This document shows positions 29,861 through 38,138 of a stretch of 64,000 nt of DNA, piece after piece. The notes below the pieces were generated by a model. It searched no databases, was not told the DNA's origin, and was given only the letters and a program-made list of their open reading frames with translations. The stretch is from CAVSWN01 sp963770995 (GTDB lineage Bacteria; Acidobacteriota; Vicinamibacteria; Vicinamibacterales; CAVVIG01): assembly GCA_963770995.1 (NCBI GenBank), contig CAVYRS010000005.1, positions 620,001 to 684,000 of the forward strand. The letters are read 5' to 3'. A program made the position numbers and the translations under genes. How positions within the stretch are numbered: position 1 is the stretch's first letter; the number at the start of each line of letters is the position of its first letter.

Positions 29861-29915
29861 AAAAACCCTAGGGAATCCCTGCAGTTCCCCTGGAATCGCT
29901 CGGAAAGCCTGTGTC

Positions 29916-29921
29916 TATAAT
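29916..29921 (+). promoter_or_regulatory. Perfect -10 box TATAAT before the TonB-like gene
   Basis: TATAAT at 29916-29921 is followed 15 bases later by the ATG at 29937, giving a leader of under ten bases. No convincing -35. Confidence 0.45.
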
Positions 29922-29936
29922 GGCGCGCCTGGCCTC

Positions 29937-30875
29937 ATGAGTGTTCTCGCCGACGCGTCCGACGACCGTATCGACACTGATGCTACGGCCTGCAGCGGTA
30001 TCCGGACGATCCTGGTCCCTCCGGACATCGTGGGCGTCCGGCCGCGAGAACCTGCGCGAGTTCGACGGCGCACACCCTGCCGTCCCGACATCGATGGCCA
30101 GGCCCCGACCGTTCGATGCGGCCAGCGCGACTGGTTCAGCGATCATCTGTTCGTCGAGTCGCAGGATGGTCACGCGCGAACCGGCTATGGCGCATCGATT
30201 ACCGTGCATGTGGCCCTCGTGGTCGCCCTCGTCGCTTTCCTGCTTGCACAGCCGGATGTCATCACGATCCGCATGCCGTCGCTGCCGATGCCGGCCATCA
30301 TCGCGTCGATGCCGCTGCCACCGATGGAAACCGTGAACGTGATGTCGGCCGCCGAGCCGAAGCCGAAAACGACCGTGGACACGCCCGCGCCTCCGCCGCC
30401 GGCGAAGACCGACTCGCCGGACGATCAAGTACCGGCGCCGGTCGAAGCGCCGGCCAGCGTCACTCCGGAAACCGGCGCCGAGAGCCGCGTCGCGGGCGGC
30501 TCCCTTGGTGGCGTTCCCGGAGGTGTGCCGGGCGGCGTGCCGGGCGGCGTCGTGGGTGGATCGGTACCATCGGGATCCGGCACCGGCACGGTCGTGCGGG
30601 TCGGCGCGAACATGCAGCCCCCGCGAAAAATCAAAGACGTGAAGCCGGTGTATCCGGCCGGCGCGCTGCCGGCGCGGTCGCAGGGCGCGGTGGTGATCGA
30701 GGCCACCATCGGAACCGACGGTAAGGTAGTGGCTGTCAAAGTGATCCACTCCGTGCCCGCGCTGGATCAGGCCGCGATCGACGCGGTCAAGCAGTGGGAA
30801 TACACACCGTCGATACTCAACGGCGCACCGGTGGCGGTCGTGATGACCGTTGTCGTGAACTTCGCGATGCAGTAG
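29937..30875 (+). CDS. TonB-like energy-transducing protein
   Basis: A protein of 312 residues: ~80 cytoplasmic residues, one TM (ITVHVALVVALVAFLLAQP), a Pro-rich periplasmic spacer (PKPKTTVDTPAPPPPAKTDS), a run of GGVPGG repeats and the TonB C-terminal domain (KPVYPAGALPARSQGAVVIE, GKVVAVKVIHSVPALDQAAI, AVKQWEYTPSILNGAPVAVV). The long N-terminal cytoplasmic part is atypical of classic TonB. Likely serves TonB receptors such as the one at 59122-61935. Confidence 0.85.
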   Translation: MSVLADASDDRIDTDATACSGIRTILVPPDIVGVRPREPARVRRRTPCRPDIDGQAPTVRCGQRDWFSDHLFVESQDGHARTGYGASITVHVALVVALVAFLLAQPDVITIRMPSLPMPAIIASMPLPPMETVNVMSAAEPKPKTTVDTPAPPPPAKTDSPDDQVPAPVEAPASVTPETGAESRVAGGSLGGVPGGVPGGVPGGVVGGSVPSGSGTGTVVRVGANMQPPRKIKDVKPVYPAGALPARSQGAVVIEATIGTDGKVVAVKVIHSVPALDQAAIDAVKQWEYTPSILNGAPVAVVMTVVVNFAMQ

Positions 30876-30899
30876 TGCGATGAGACTGCGTTACCCACC

Positions 30900-31023
30900 G
30901 CTCGTGGTGAGTCCTTCGACTCACCGCTCATCCTGAGCCTGTCGAAGGATGAGCGGCTCGCTCAGGATGCACTTGTCGAACCACGAGCGACGCGCTCGTC
31001 CTTCGACAGGCTCAGGACGAGCG
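30900..31023. repeat. Composite palindromic element, copy 1
   Basis: About 124 bases made of a GCTCGTGGTGAG...CCACGAGC hairpin containing an inner CTCATCC...GGATGAG stem, followed by a GCTCGTCC-TTCGACAGGCTCA-GGACGAGC stem. It differs from the copy at 37493-37616 at only about six positions. It ends against the ATG of the next gene. Confidence 0.9.
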
Positions 31024-34000
31024 ATGTGCCTTGTCGTGCTTTTCCTTCTTGCACCGGTTGAATCGTTCGCGCAACAGCTGACCGAAGACATCCCGATCGT
31101 CGGCGGGACGGCGGCGACGGCTCAGGCGCTGGGGATCGACGTGGTGCCCGAACGCCCGCGCTTTCTGGCCGAGCTCGTGCGGGTTATCTACGACGCGCGC
31201 GAGGGCAGGAACGCCGAGATCGACGCGAAGCTGGCACGTCTCGCGACCCATCGCCAGGTGATCGAACGGTTTCAATCGACGCTGGCTGCGCTTCAATCGG
31301 ACACGATTGTCATCTCGCTCGCGATGTCGCCCGTGAAGAACGAGCGCGGCCGGCTCCGGGACTTTCTCGATCTCGTCGGGTTGAAGCTTCGGGACAAGAA
31401 CCGGATGCTCGCCGTGGGGCTGTCGGACGACAAACGAGCGGCCGATCGCGTGAAGCTGCTGTCGAATCTCGGCATCGACGTCGCGGCGCTGGCCGCCAAG
31501 CTGAACGGCGGCGAGACGGTGCGTATCGAGCTCGCGACGGAAACGATTCCCGTGCCGCTGACGGCGAGGCTGTGGAGCGACGCGATCTTCGGCCGACCGA
31601 TTGCGCCCGGGCAACTGTTTGCGGAAATCATGGGCGACAGGCGCGCGGCCCTGCTCGCCCTCGGTCTTGCGGCGCTCGACGACGACACGCTGCGATATTT
31701 TTCCGCGCACCCGAACGTGCTGAGCGATCTGTACCAGCATTGCGCGCCGACATTTGCCGCGTTTGGCGATGCGCTCAGAATTCGCGGGACCCGGGTCGTG
31801 CCGTACGGCGGACCCGACGCGGTGCTCGTCTGGGAGGCGGTCCTCGGCGCACCCGTCGCGCAGCCCGAGCTGTTCGTCCGCGCGCTGTTCACCGCGGGAC
31901 GCGGCCGCGTCGCGCTGCTCTATCAAACGCTCGCGCACCTGGATGTCCCTCGCATCCGCTTCGCGCTCGGATCGTGGATGCCTGATCCGGCGGCACGCAT
32001 CGACCAGTTCAAGGAAATCATCGCCGCGGAAACGGCGCGCGAGGAATGGGACCCGGAGCTTCGACCGTTCGTCCGGCCTGTCCACGAACCGTCGCTGATG
32101 CTGGCCCGCATGCGCGTGCTGCCCAGCGGGGCGCCGGCGCAGCCGTCGGCGCGCGTGTTCTGGCAGCGCGCGCTCGAGAGCACGGATCTCTCCGACGATC
32201 CCGCGCGCCTCCTGAGAAATGCGCAGGACGATGGCCCGATTTCCGCCGGGTGGCTCGCGCAGAACGTCACGACCGGGAGTCCTCGCGCGCGCGCTGATCG
32301 CGTCGATCAGCTCGCGTTCGGCCAGCGCGTCTTCGCGGCCACACCGGCCGCCGAGTGGCCCGACGCGCTGAACGCCGTGCGATCGATGCCCCGCTTCCGC
32401 ATGCTTCTGCTCGCGCTCGACCGGATGGGCGTCCGCAGCGCCAAGTCGTACGCGGCGGCGGCGAAACATGCCGAGCGCATTGCGGCGCTCAAAGGTCAGG
32501 CCGGGTTTACGGCGCTCGCGCAATTCCAGTCCGCGATTGCGATCGTGGGCCGTCTTGTTCGGGTGCGCAGTCTGACTCCCGCGGTCGGGGCCTCGCTCGT
32601 GGATGCCCTCGCAGCCGTCCCGCTCATTGGCGACGCCTACGCCGGCGGCGTCGCGCGATGGGTCGAGCGCGCGCTGATCCCCGCGCTTGCCAAACAGCCT
32701 GTGGAGGACGTGGACGCCCAGCTGATCGTGTCGCTGGCAGGTGTGAGTGCGTCGGAAGCCGCGGTCAGGAAGGTCGCGTGGGAGGGCCGCAACTACACCG
32801 TCGACTTTGTCGCGCCCGAGCAGCGCCGGATCTCGCGCACGCGCGAGAAGATGGGCGCGCCGTCGATTCGGCTCGCCCTCGACCTCGAACACCTCGCGAC
32901 GCGCGTCGCCACCGCGACGGAGATCCCACCGGTCCGGCAGGCGCTTGGCGAGCTGCGACAGTTTGCGAGCACGCTGCCTCTACGCGACAAGAAGACAACC
33001 GTGCGGCCGCCCGGGCTCGAACCGGCCAGGACGCCCGGCGAACTGGCTGGCCGTGCCGCCGACGAGCTGACGAAGATCAGCCGGCCGGAGGACTTGGCGC
33101 GCGCGCCCGTCGCCATCGCACCGCTGTTGGTGTTGTGCGACGAAATCCTGGCGGATGCACTGCTCTCCCTGACCTACGCCCTCGACCTCGGGAATCCCGA
33201 TGGCACCACATTGCTGGGCGGGAATGTCAGCCGCCGCCACGATTTCGGCTTCGCGATCGGACTGGACGACGTGCGCGAGCGCACGGCATGGGCGGCGCCT
33301 GCCAGAGTCATCTCGGCCGGCATCCCGTGGCATGTCGCCGGATCGGTCCTGAGCCTCGACGCCGCGCTCTCGTCTCTCGCGCTGCGGCGCATCGACTCCG
33401 GCGAAATTCCGCAGGCGCCCGTGCTGACGTCGCCGGATCGGGATACGTTCACCAAGACGCTCGTGTGGATGAACCCACTCGATCTGACCGATGAGAACCG
33501 AGACGCCATCGTCGCGGCGATCGGGCGCGGCCGGGCCCGCGTGGCGGCCGTGGTGAAGGAGCAATCCGGATGGGACGAAGCCGCCGATGAAATCCGCATG
33601 GACGGCTGGCGCCGCCGCGCCGGCCGATGGGCGCTCGCCAACGACGCGGCGCTGGTGCCGTCGTTCTTTTCACTCGTCGAGCTGATGTACCTCGGGGCGC
33701 CAGCGCCGGATGTGGCCGTGAACACCTATGGGATGGCACGGGACTCGAGCGATGCATGCTTGTGCATCGAAGCGCCGACGCTCGGCCGCGCCGCGATCGT
33801 CGTCGGCCGCCACCAGTTCGGGCTGCTCGCGGCGGAAGTCGCGGACGTGAACCTCCACGTCGCCGAGGTGCTGCGGGCGCGGGGGCTGCCCGCTAGTCTC
33901 GCGCCAGGCGTGCTGGCCGCGGCCATTCAGGACTACATCGAACGCGTCCGGCCGATGCATCCCAACGACTGGCTCACGCTGGTGCGCGCGGCGCAGGCGA

Positions 34001-34101
34001 TCCCCGAGGATCGCCTCGATGACTACGTCGCCGCATTGACAGCCGACGGACCGCTCGCGCGCGAGCGCGCGAGCGGATCTCCTGAAGGGAAACAATGGTG
34101 A
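31024..34101 (+). CDS. Large exported protein of unknown function (1025 residues)
   Basis: An ATG at 31024 gives a clean signal peptide (MCLVVLFLLAPVESFAQQ). A longer in-frame reading starts inside the repeat at 30949 and only adds repeat-coded residues. The mature protein is mostly helical, with no known catalytic motif that I see; recurring segments are RPRFLAELVRVIYDAREGRN, DPAARIDQFKEIIAAETARE, WVERALIPALAKQPVEDVDA. The reading is unbroken with uniform codon use. The last seven bases overlap the VWFA gene, so they are coupled. Confidence 0.75.
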   Translation: MCLVVLFLLAPVESFAQQLTEDIPIVGGTAATAQALGIDVVPERPRFLAELVRVIYDAREGRNAEIDAKLARLATHRQVIERFQSTLAALQSDTIVISLAMSPVKNERGRLRDFLDLVGLKLRDKNRMLAVGLSDDKRAADRVKLLSNLGIDVAALAAKLNGGETVRIELATETIPVPLTARLWSDAIFGRPIAPGQLFAEIMGDRRAALLALGLAALDDDTLRYFSAHPNVLSDLYQHCAPTFAAFGDALRIRGTRVVPYGGPDAVLVWEAVLGAPVAQPELFVRALFTAGRGRVALLYQTLAHLDVPRIRFALGSWMPDPAARIDQFKEIIAAETAREEWDPELRPFVRPVHEPSLMLARMRVLPSGAPAQPSARVFWQRALESTDLSDDPARLLRNAQDDGPISAGWLAQNVTTGSPRARADRVDQLAFGQRVFAATPAAEWPDALNAVRSMPRFRMLLLALDRMGVRSAKSYAAAAKHAERIAALKGQAGFTALAQFQSAIAIVGRLVRVRSLTPAVGASLVDALAAVPLIGDAYAGGVARWVERALIPALAKQPVEDVDAQLIVSLAGVSASEAAVRKVAWEGRNYTVDFVAPEQRRISRTREKMGAPSIRLALDLEHLATRVATATEIPPVRQALGELRQFASTLPLRDKKTTVRPPGLEPARTPGELAGRAADELTKISRPEDLARAPVAIAPLLVLCDEILADALLSLTYALDLGNPDGTTLLGGNVSRRHDFGFAIGLDDVRERTAWAAPARVISAGIPWHVAGSVLSLDAALSSLALRRIDSGEIPQAPVLTSPDRDTFTKTLVWMNPLDLTDENRDAIVAAIGRGRARVAAVVKEQSGWDEAADEIRMDGWRRRAGRWALANDAALVPSFFSLVELMYLGAPAPDVAVNTYGMARDSSDACLCIEAPTLGRAAIVVGRHQFGLLAAEVADVNLHVAEVLRARGLPASLAPGVLAAAIQDYIERVRPMHPNDWLTLVRAAQAIPEDRLDDYVAALTADGPLARERASGSPEGKQW

Positions 34102-35303
34102 CAGCTGCATTCGAGATGCTGAAAGTCAGAAGTCAGAAGCACGAAGACAGATCTGCCTGTCTTCTTACTTCGTACTTCGTACTTCTGCTAATCGCAACCG
34201 CCGCGGCAGCCTCCGTCCAAAATGCCACGTCCCAGGACGTGCGCATCAAGATCGTGTCTCCGGAAGACGACGGCATCGTCAGCGGCGTGACGATGCTGCG
34301 CGCGGAGATGACACCGCCGGATGCGGCGGTCACCGTCACGTTTTTCGTGGACGGGAAGCAGGTGTGCCGCGCGGCCAAGGCGCCGTTCGAGTGTGAGTTC
34401 GACGTCGGCCAGGCGATCGCGGAACACCAGGTGCGCGCGGTAGCGGCCGGCGCGGGTGTTCGGGTTGTCGATACGGTGGTCACGAAAGGGCTCGCCTACG
34501 CGGAAACCGTGGACGTCGAGCTCGTGCAAGTTACGGCGTCGGTGAGCGACGGCAAGAACAAGTACGTGAAGGGTCTGCCGAAGACGGCGTTCCGCGTCTT
34601 CGAGGACGGCCAGCCGCAGACGATCACCCATTTCGCGGCGGAAGACATTCCGCTCGACCTCGTGCTCGCCGTGGACGTCAGTTCGAGCATGAAGGAGGCG
34701 ATGCCGAAGGTGCGTGCAGCCGTCAAAGAGTTTCTGCGGGCGCTCACGCCGCGCGATCAGGTGACGCTCCTCGGGTTCAACGACACCATCTTCACCCTGA
34801 CGCGGAAGACCACCGATCCGGAGCAGCGCCTGAAAGCCGTCGATCGGCTGGCGCCGTGGGGCGCCACTGCCCTCTACGACGTCGTCATCGCCGGCGCGGA
34901 CATGCTGGGACGCGGGCAGGGGCGCAAGGCGATGCTCATCTTCAGCGACGGCGAGGATCAAGGCAGCCATGCGTCGCTTGCCGACGCGGAGCGTCGGCTC
35001 GAGGCCAGCGACATGACCCTGTACGTCATCGCGCAGGGCCGCGGCATGAAAATGGACGCGCTGAAGAAGGTCATCAACCGGCTGGCGGGCGCGAGCGGCG
35101 GTCGCGCGTTGATGACGGAGAAGCCCGAGGAGCTGCGAGCGGCGTTCACCGACCTGCTGCAGGAGCTGTCGAATCAATATCTGCTCGGCTACACGCCCAC
35201 GAACAGCAAGCACGATGGGACGCTCCGCCAGCTCAAAGTGGACGTCGACGGGCGCTATCAGATCCGCGCGCGCGACGCGTATCGAGCGCCAGGACCCAAA
35301 TGA
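34095..35303 (+). CDS. Exported VWFA-domain protein (acidobacterial type)
   Basis: About 400 residues. The first ~35 (MLKVRSQKHEDRSACLLTS and following YFVLLLIATAAAA) form a signal peptide encoded by a word-palindrome. Then come an Ig-like domain (IKIVSPEDDGIVSGVTMLRA) and the von Willebrand A domain with an intact MIDAS: DVSSSMKEA, GATALYDVV, FSDGEDQG. It ends SNQYLLGYTPTNSKHDGTLR and LKVDVDGRYQIRARDAY, the usual tail of this family. ATG 34095 overlaps the previous stop; ATG 34116 is an alternative. Probably binds a ligand or partner outside the cytoplasm. Confidence 0.88.
   Translation: MVTAAFEMLKVRSQKHEDRSACLLTSYFVLLLIATAAAASVQNATSQDVRIKIVSPEDDGIVSGVTMLRAEMTPPDAAVTVTFFVDGKQVCRAAKAPFECEFDVGQAIAEHQVRAVAAGAGVRVVDTVVTKGLAYAETVDVELVQVTASVSDGKNKYVKGLPKTAFRVFEDGQPQTITHFAAEDIPLDLVLAVDVSSSMKEAMPKVRAAVKEFLRALTPRDQVTLLGFNDTIFTLTRKTTDPEQRLKAVDRLAPWGATALYDVVIAGADMLGRGQGRKAMLIFSDGEDQGSHASLADAERRLEASDMTLYVIAQGRGMKMDALKKVINRLAGASGGRALMTEKPEELRAAFTDLLQELSNQYLLGYTPTNSKHDGTLRQLKVDVDGRYQIRARDAYRAPGPK
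34122..34187. repeat. Word-palindrome (AGTCAGAAG / CTTCGTACTTC) used as a signal peptide
   Basis: The left arm AAAGTCAGAAGTCAGAAGCA (34122-34150) is complementary in style to the right arm ACTTCGTACTTCGTACTTCT (34157-34187). It is the same word family as 22056-22136, here translated. Confidence 0.8.
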
Positions 35304-35986
35304 ACCTGTTCACGCACCTGTTGTTGAGCGTTGCGTTGGCGCAGGCGCCTGCGCCGACGACCTGTAATCCGGAGACGCGCACGGAGCTGAAACTCGACAA
35401 CATCCGTGACGGCATGCTGTACGTGCCGAAGGGTTACACGAGCGACACAGGCATGGCCCTCCTCGTATGGCTGCACGGCGCCGGCGGCACTGGAAATATT
35501 TCGGCGGCGTTGTCCGCGTTGGCAGACGAGTTCGGGATCATCGTGCTCGCGCCCGACTCGCGCGAGTGGACGTGGGGATCGATTCTCGGCAATTGGGAAC
35601 CCGACCTCGATTTTCTTCAGCTGGCCATGCAGCAGGCACAGCACCGGTGCGCGATCGATCGAGAACGCATCTGGCTTGGAGGATTCTCCGACGGCGCGTC
35701 CTTTTCGTTGGCGCTGGGGATCAGTTACGGCAATATCTTCCGGCGCGTCTATGCTGGAGCGCCGGGGCTGATGCAGCCCATCGCCGCCAACGGCAAGCCG
35801 CCGATCTTCGTCTCGCACGGGAAGTCGGATCCGACGATGCCGATCGACGTCACGAGCCGGCAGTTCGTGCCCCGGCTGAAGCGGCTCGGATATGACGTGA
35901 CGTATCGTGAGTACGAGGGACGTCACCAGTTGCCGCCGGAGATTCTTCGAGAAGTGATCGCCTGGATGGCCGCGCCGACCAAGTAG
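35300..35986 (+). CDS. Exported esterase (PHB depolymerase/LpqC type)
   Basis: A protein of 228 residues with a short signal (LLLSVALAQAP). Fold markers: WLHGAGGTG (oxyanion), GGFSDGASFSLAL (nucleophile GFSDG), HGKSDPTMP (acid region) and GRHQLPPEI (His). The ATG at 35300 overlaps the VWFA stop (ATGA), so it is the third gene of a coupled set. Substrate unknown. Confidence 0.82.
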   Translation: MNLFTHLLLSVALAQAPAPTTCNPETRTELKLDNIRDGMLYVPKGYTSDTGMALLVWLHGAGGTGNISAALSALADEFGIIVLAPDSREWTWGSILGNWEPDLDFLQLAMQQAQHRCAIDRERIWLGGFSDGASFSLALGISYGNIFRRVYAGAPGLMQPIAANGKPPIFVSHGKSDPTMPIDVTSRQFVPRLKRLGYDVTYREYEGRHQLPPEILREVIAWMAAPTK

Positions 35987-35992
35987 CGATAC

Positions 35993-36063
35993 CGCTCGTC
36001 CTGAGCCTGTCGAAGGACGAGCCGAATGTTCCAGCTCGTGGTTCGACAAGCTCACCACGAGCG
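35993..36063. repeat. Composite palindromic element, short form
   Basis: GCTCGTCCTGAGCCTGTCGA to GGACGAGC, then a second stem GCTCGTGG-TTCGACAAGCTCA-CCACGAGC. Same vocabulary as 30900 and 37493 but with the stems in a different order. Confidence 0.85.
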
Positions 36064-36084
36064 TATCAAAGTCACGGAGTTTTC

Positions 36085-37479
36085 ATGCAGAAGTTCTGGC
36101 GCGTGATGCCCCTATTGCTGGTGCTCGCCGGTGTCGTCAGCGCGGCACAGCCGCAGCCACAACCCCAACACCCGCTGGGCACGCTGCGCGAGCAGGCGGC
36201 CATGCAGCAGGACTGGCTGAAAAAGCGCCTCGACACGTTCCTGCCGGCGCTGATGCGCAAGCACGGGATCGACCTGTGGGTGATCCCGCTGCGTGAATAC
36301 AACGAAGATCCCGTCTTCTCGGCGATCGTGGCGCCGGAAACGTTCGCCGCGCGGCGGCGCACGATCTACGTGTTCTTCGACAAATGCGCGGCCGCGGGCA
36401 CGGCGCCGTCCGCGTCGTGTGTCGAGAGGATCGCGCTCGGCGGCACGTCACAAGGGGGCGTGTTCGAAGCCCGCCGCTCGATGCGGGCGGCCGCATCGAA
36501 CGTCGGCCGCGGCCAGCAGGCCGAGCTCTGGGGCGACGAGCAATGGATCGCGCTCAAAGGCGTGATCGAAGAGCGGAATCCGCGGGTGATCGGGATCGAC
36601 CGGTCCACCGTGTTCGCGTTCTCCGACGGGTTGTCGAGCGGTGAGCTGCAAGGCATGTCCACGGCGCTCGGCGAGAAATGGACGTCTCGCTTCAAGGACG
36701 CCGAAGGGCTGCCGCTGGAGCTCGTCGCCGTCCGCCTCCAGGAGGAAGAAGTGTTCTTCCGCCGGATGCAGGAACTGGTCTGGTCGCTGACCCAGACCAT
36801 GTTCTCGTCGGCGGTGGTCACGCCGGGCAAGACCAGGACCAGCGATCTTGTCTGGTGGTGGCGGCAGCGCGTCAACGATCTCGGGCTCGGCACGTGGTTT
36901 CAGCCGAGCGTCGACGTTCAACGCAACGGCGCGACCGCCGAGCAGATCGGCGACGACCCCGTCATCCAGCGCGGTGACGTGTTGCATTGCGACGTCGGCA
37001 TCACCGTCGCGCGGCTGAACACGGATACGCAGCACCTGGCGTACGTGCTCAAGCCGGGAGAAGCCGACGCGCCGGAAGGTCTGCGCCGCGCCCTTGCCAA
37101 CGCCAACGCTCTGCAGGACATCGTCATGGACGAATTGCGTCCTGGCCGGACGGGGAACGACATTCTCGGCGCGTCGCTCAGTCGGATGAAGGCCAAGGGG
37201 ATCGACGGCAGCGTCTACTCGCACCCGATCGGCCTCCACGGTCATGGCGCCGGCCCGCTGATCGGGCTCTGGGATTATCAGGACGGCGTCATCGGCCGCG
37301 GCGAAGCGAAGGTCATTCCGAGCATGTGGTGGTCGATCGAGCTGCAGGCCACCACGCCGGTGCCGGAGTGGGACGGTCAGGCCGTGCGCATGGCGCAGGA
37401 AGAGGATGCGATCATCGGCGCGGTCGGCCGCATTCGCTGGGCGCTGCGGCGGCAGGACAAGCTGTTCCTGATTCGGTGA
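36085..37479 (+). CDS. Exported M24-family aminopeptidase (Xaa-Pro type)
   Basis: A protein of 464 residues with a signal peptide (LLLVLAGVVSAAQ). N-terminal creatinase-like domain, then the pita-bread region: QRGDVLHCDVGITVARLNTD (metal Asp), HPIGLHGHGAGPLIGLWDYQ (metal His) and WWSIELQAT in place of the usual metal Glu. A few metal positions look unusual (DVGITVARLNTDTQH where cytosolic enzymes have DxG...D), as is common in exported members of this group. Likely a periplasmic peptidase. Confidence 0.82.
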   Translation: MQKFWRVMPLLLVLAGVVSAAQPQPQPQHPLGTLREQAAMQQDWLKKRLDTFLPALMRKHGIDLWVIPLREYNEDPVFSAIVAPETFAARRRTIYVFFDKCAAAGTAPSASCVERIALGGTSQGGVFEARRSMRAAASNVGRGQQAELWGDEQWIALKGVIEERNPRVIGIDRSTVFAFSDGLSSGELQGMSTALGEKWTSRFKDAEGLPLELVAVRLQEEEVFFRRMQELVWSLTQTMFSSAVVTPGKTRTSDLVWWWRQRVNDLGLGTWFQPSVDVQRNGATAEQIGDDPVIQRGDVLHCDVGITVARLNTDTQHLAYVLKPGEADAPEGLRRALANANALQDIVMDELRPGRTGNDILGASLSRMKAKGIDGSVYSHPIGLHGHGAGPLIGLWDYQDGVIGRGEAKVIPSMWWSIELQATTPVPEWDGQAVRMAQEEDAIIGAVGRIRWALRRQDKLFLIR

Positions 37480-37492
37480 GATTCATCTTCAC

Positions 37493-37616
37493 GCTCGTGG
37501 TGAGCCCTTCGACTCACCGCTCATCCTGAGCTTGTCGAAGGATGAGCGGCTCGCTCAGGATGTACTTGTCGAACCACGAGTTCCGCGCTCGTCCTTCGAC
37601 AGGCTCAGGACGAGCG
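37493..37616. repeat. Composite palindromic element, copy 2
   Basis: Nearly identical to 30900-31023. It is read in the same frame into the next gene (residues LSNHEFRARPSTGSGRA) and here provides that gene's only usable ATG. Confidence 0.9.
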
Positions 37617-38006
37617 GTACTGCTGGCGGCGCTCGCCCTGCTGCTCGCGTCGTGCGGCGGCGACGTTCCCAGCCCCCGTTCACCGACCGTCATCTGGCGC
37701 AAGCTCGGGTCGTGGTCGGGCCGCGGATCGATGCAGACTGAGCCGTTCATCAGCAATACCGGTTCACTGCGCCTGCACTGGGAAACCCGCAACGAGGCGA
37801 CCGCCGGCACTGGAACTTTTCGCGTGACGGTCCACAGCGACGTCAGTGGGCGCTCGCTTGTGCTGGCGGTCGATTTCAAGGGCGTGGGACGCGACACAGC
37901 CTACGTCACCGAGGATCCACGGTCGTTCTTCCTGGCGGTCGATGCCGCCAACCTCGACTGGACGCTGGCAGCCGAGGAAGGGGTGGCGGCGACCGTCGCA
38001 CGATGA
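37560..38006 (+). CDS. Hypothetical lipoprotein starting inside a repeat
   Basis: The lipoprotein signal VLLAALALLLASCGG (lipobox LLASC) is preceded by GTA, not a start codon. The nearest in-frame ATGs (37560 and 37542) lie inside the repeat, so the n-region MYLSNHEFRARPSTGSGRA comes from it. The mature part of ~110 residues is beta-rich (GSLRLHWETRNEATAGTGTF, RVTVHSDVSGRSLVLAVDF). Function unknown. Confidence 0.65.
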   Translation: MYLSNHEFRARPSTGSGRAVLLAALALLLASCGGDVPSPRSPTVIWRKLGSWSGRGSMQTEPFISNTGSLRLHWETRNEATAGTGTFRVTVHSDVSGRSLVLAVDFKGVGRDTAYVTEDPRSFFLAVDAANLDWTLAAEEGVAATVAR

Positions 38007-38063
38007 CCGTTGAAAGCCGTGCGGATTGGGCGTATCTTCGCGCTGGGCCGCCCTGCTCGTTAA

Positions 38064-38086
38064 GGGCGGACCCATGTGTCCGCGCC
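38064..38086. repeat. GGGCGGACCCATGTGTCCGC palindrome
   Basis: GGGCGGAC and GTCCGCGCC pair around CCATGT. A second stem, GGGCCGCCC with GGGCGG, overlaps it. It lies in the leader of the molybdopterin oxidoreductase. Confidence 0.55.
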
Positions 38087-38138
38087 AGGCCGACACACCA
38101 CGGGTCGGCTCCTGCGGCGTATGTCCGAAAGGTGTGAC

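Noticed and set aside
31012..32892. Long minus-strand open frame opposite the 1025-residue exported protein
   Set aside because: It begins in the repeat, is Arg-rich without any motif, and the plus-strand frame has a signal peptide and coupling to the next gene.
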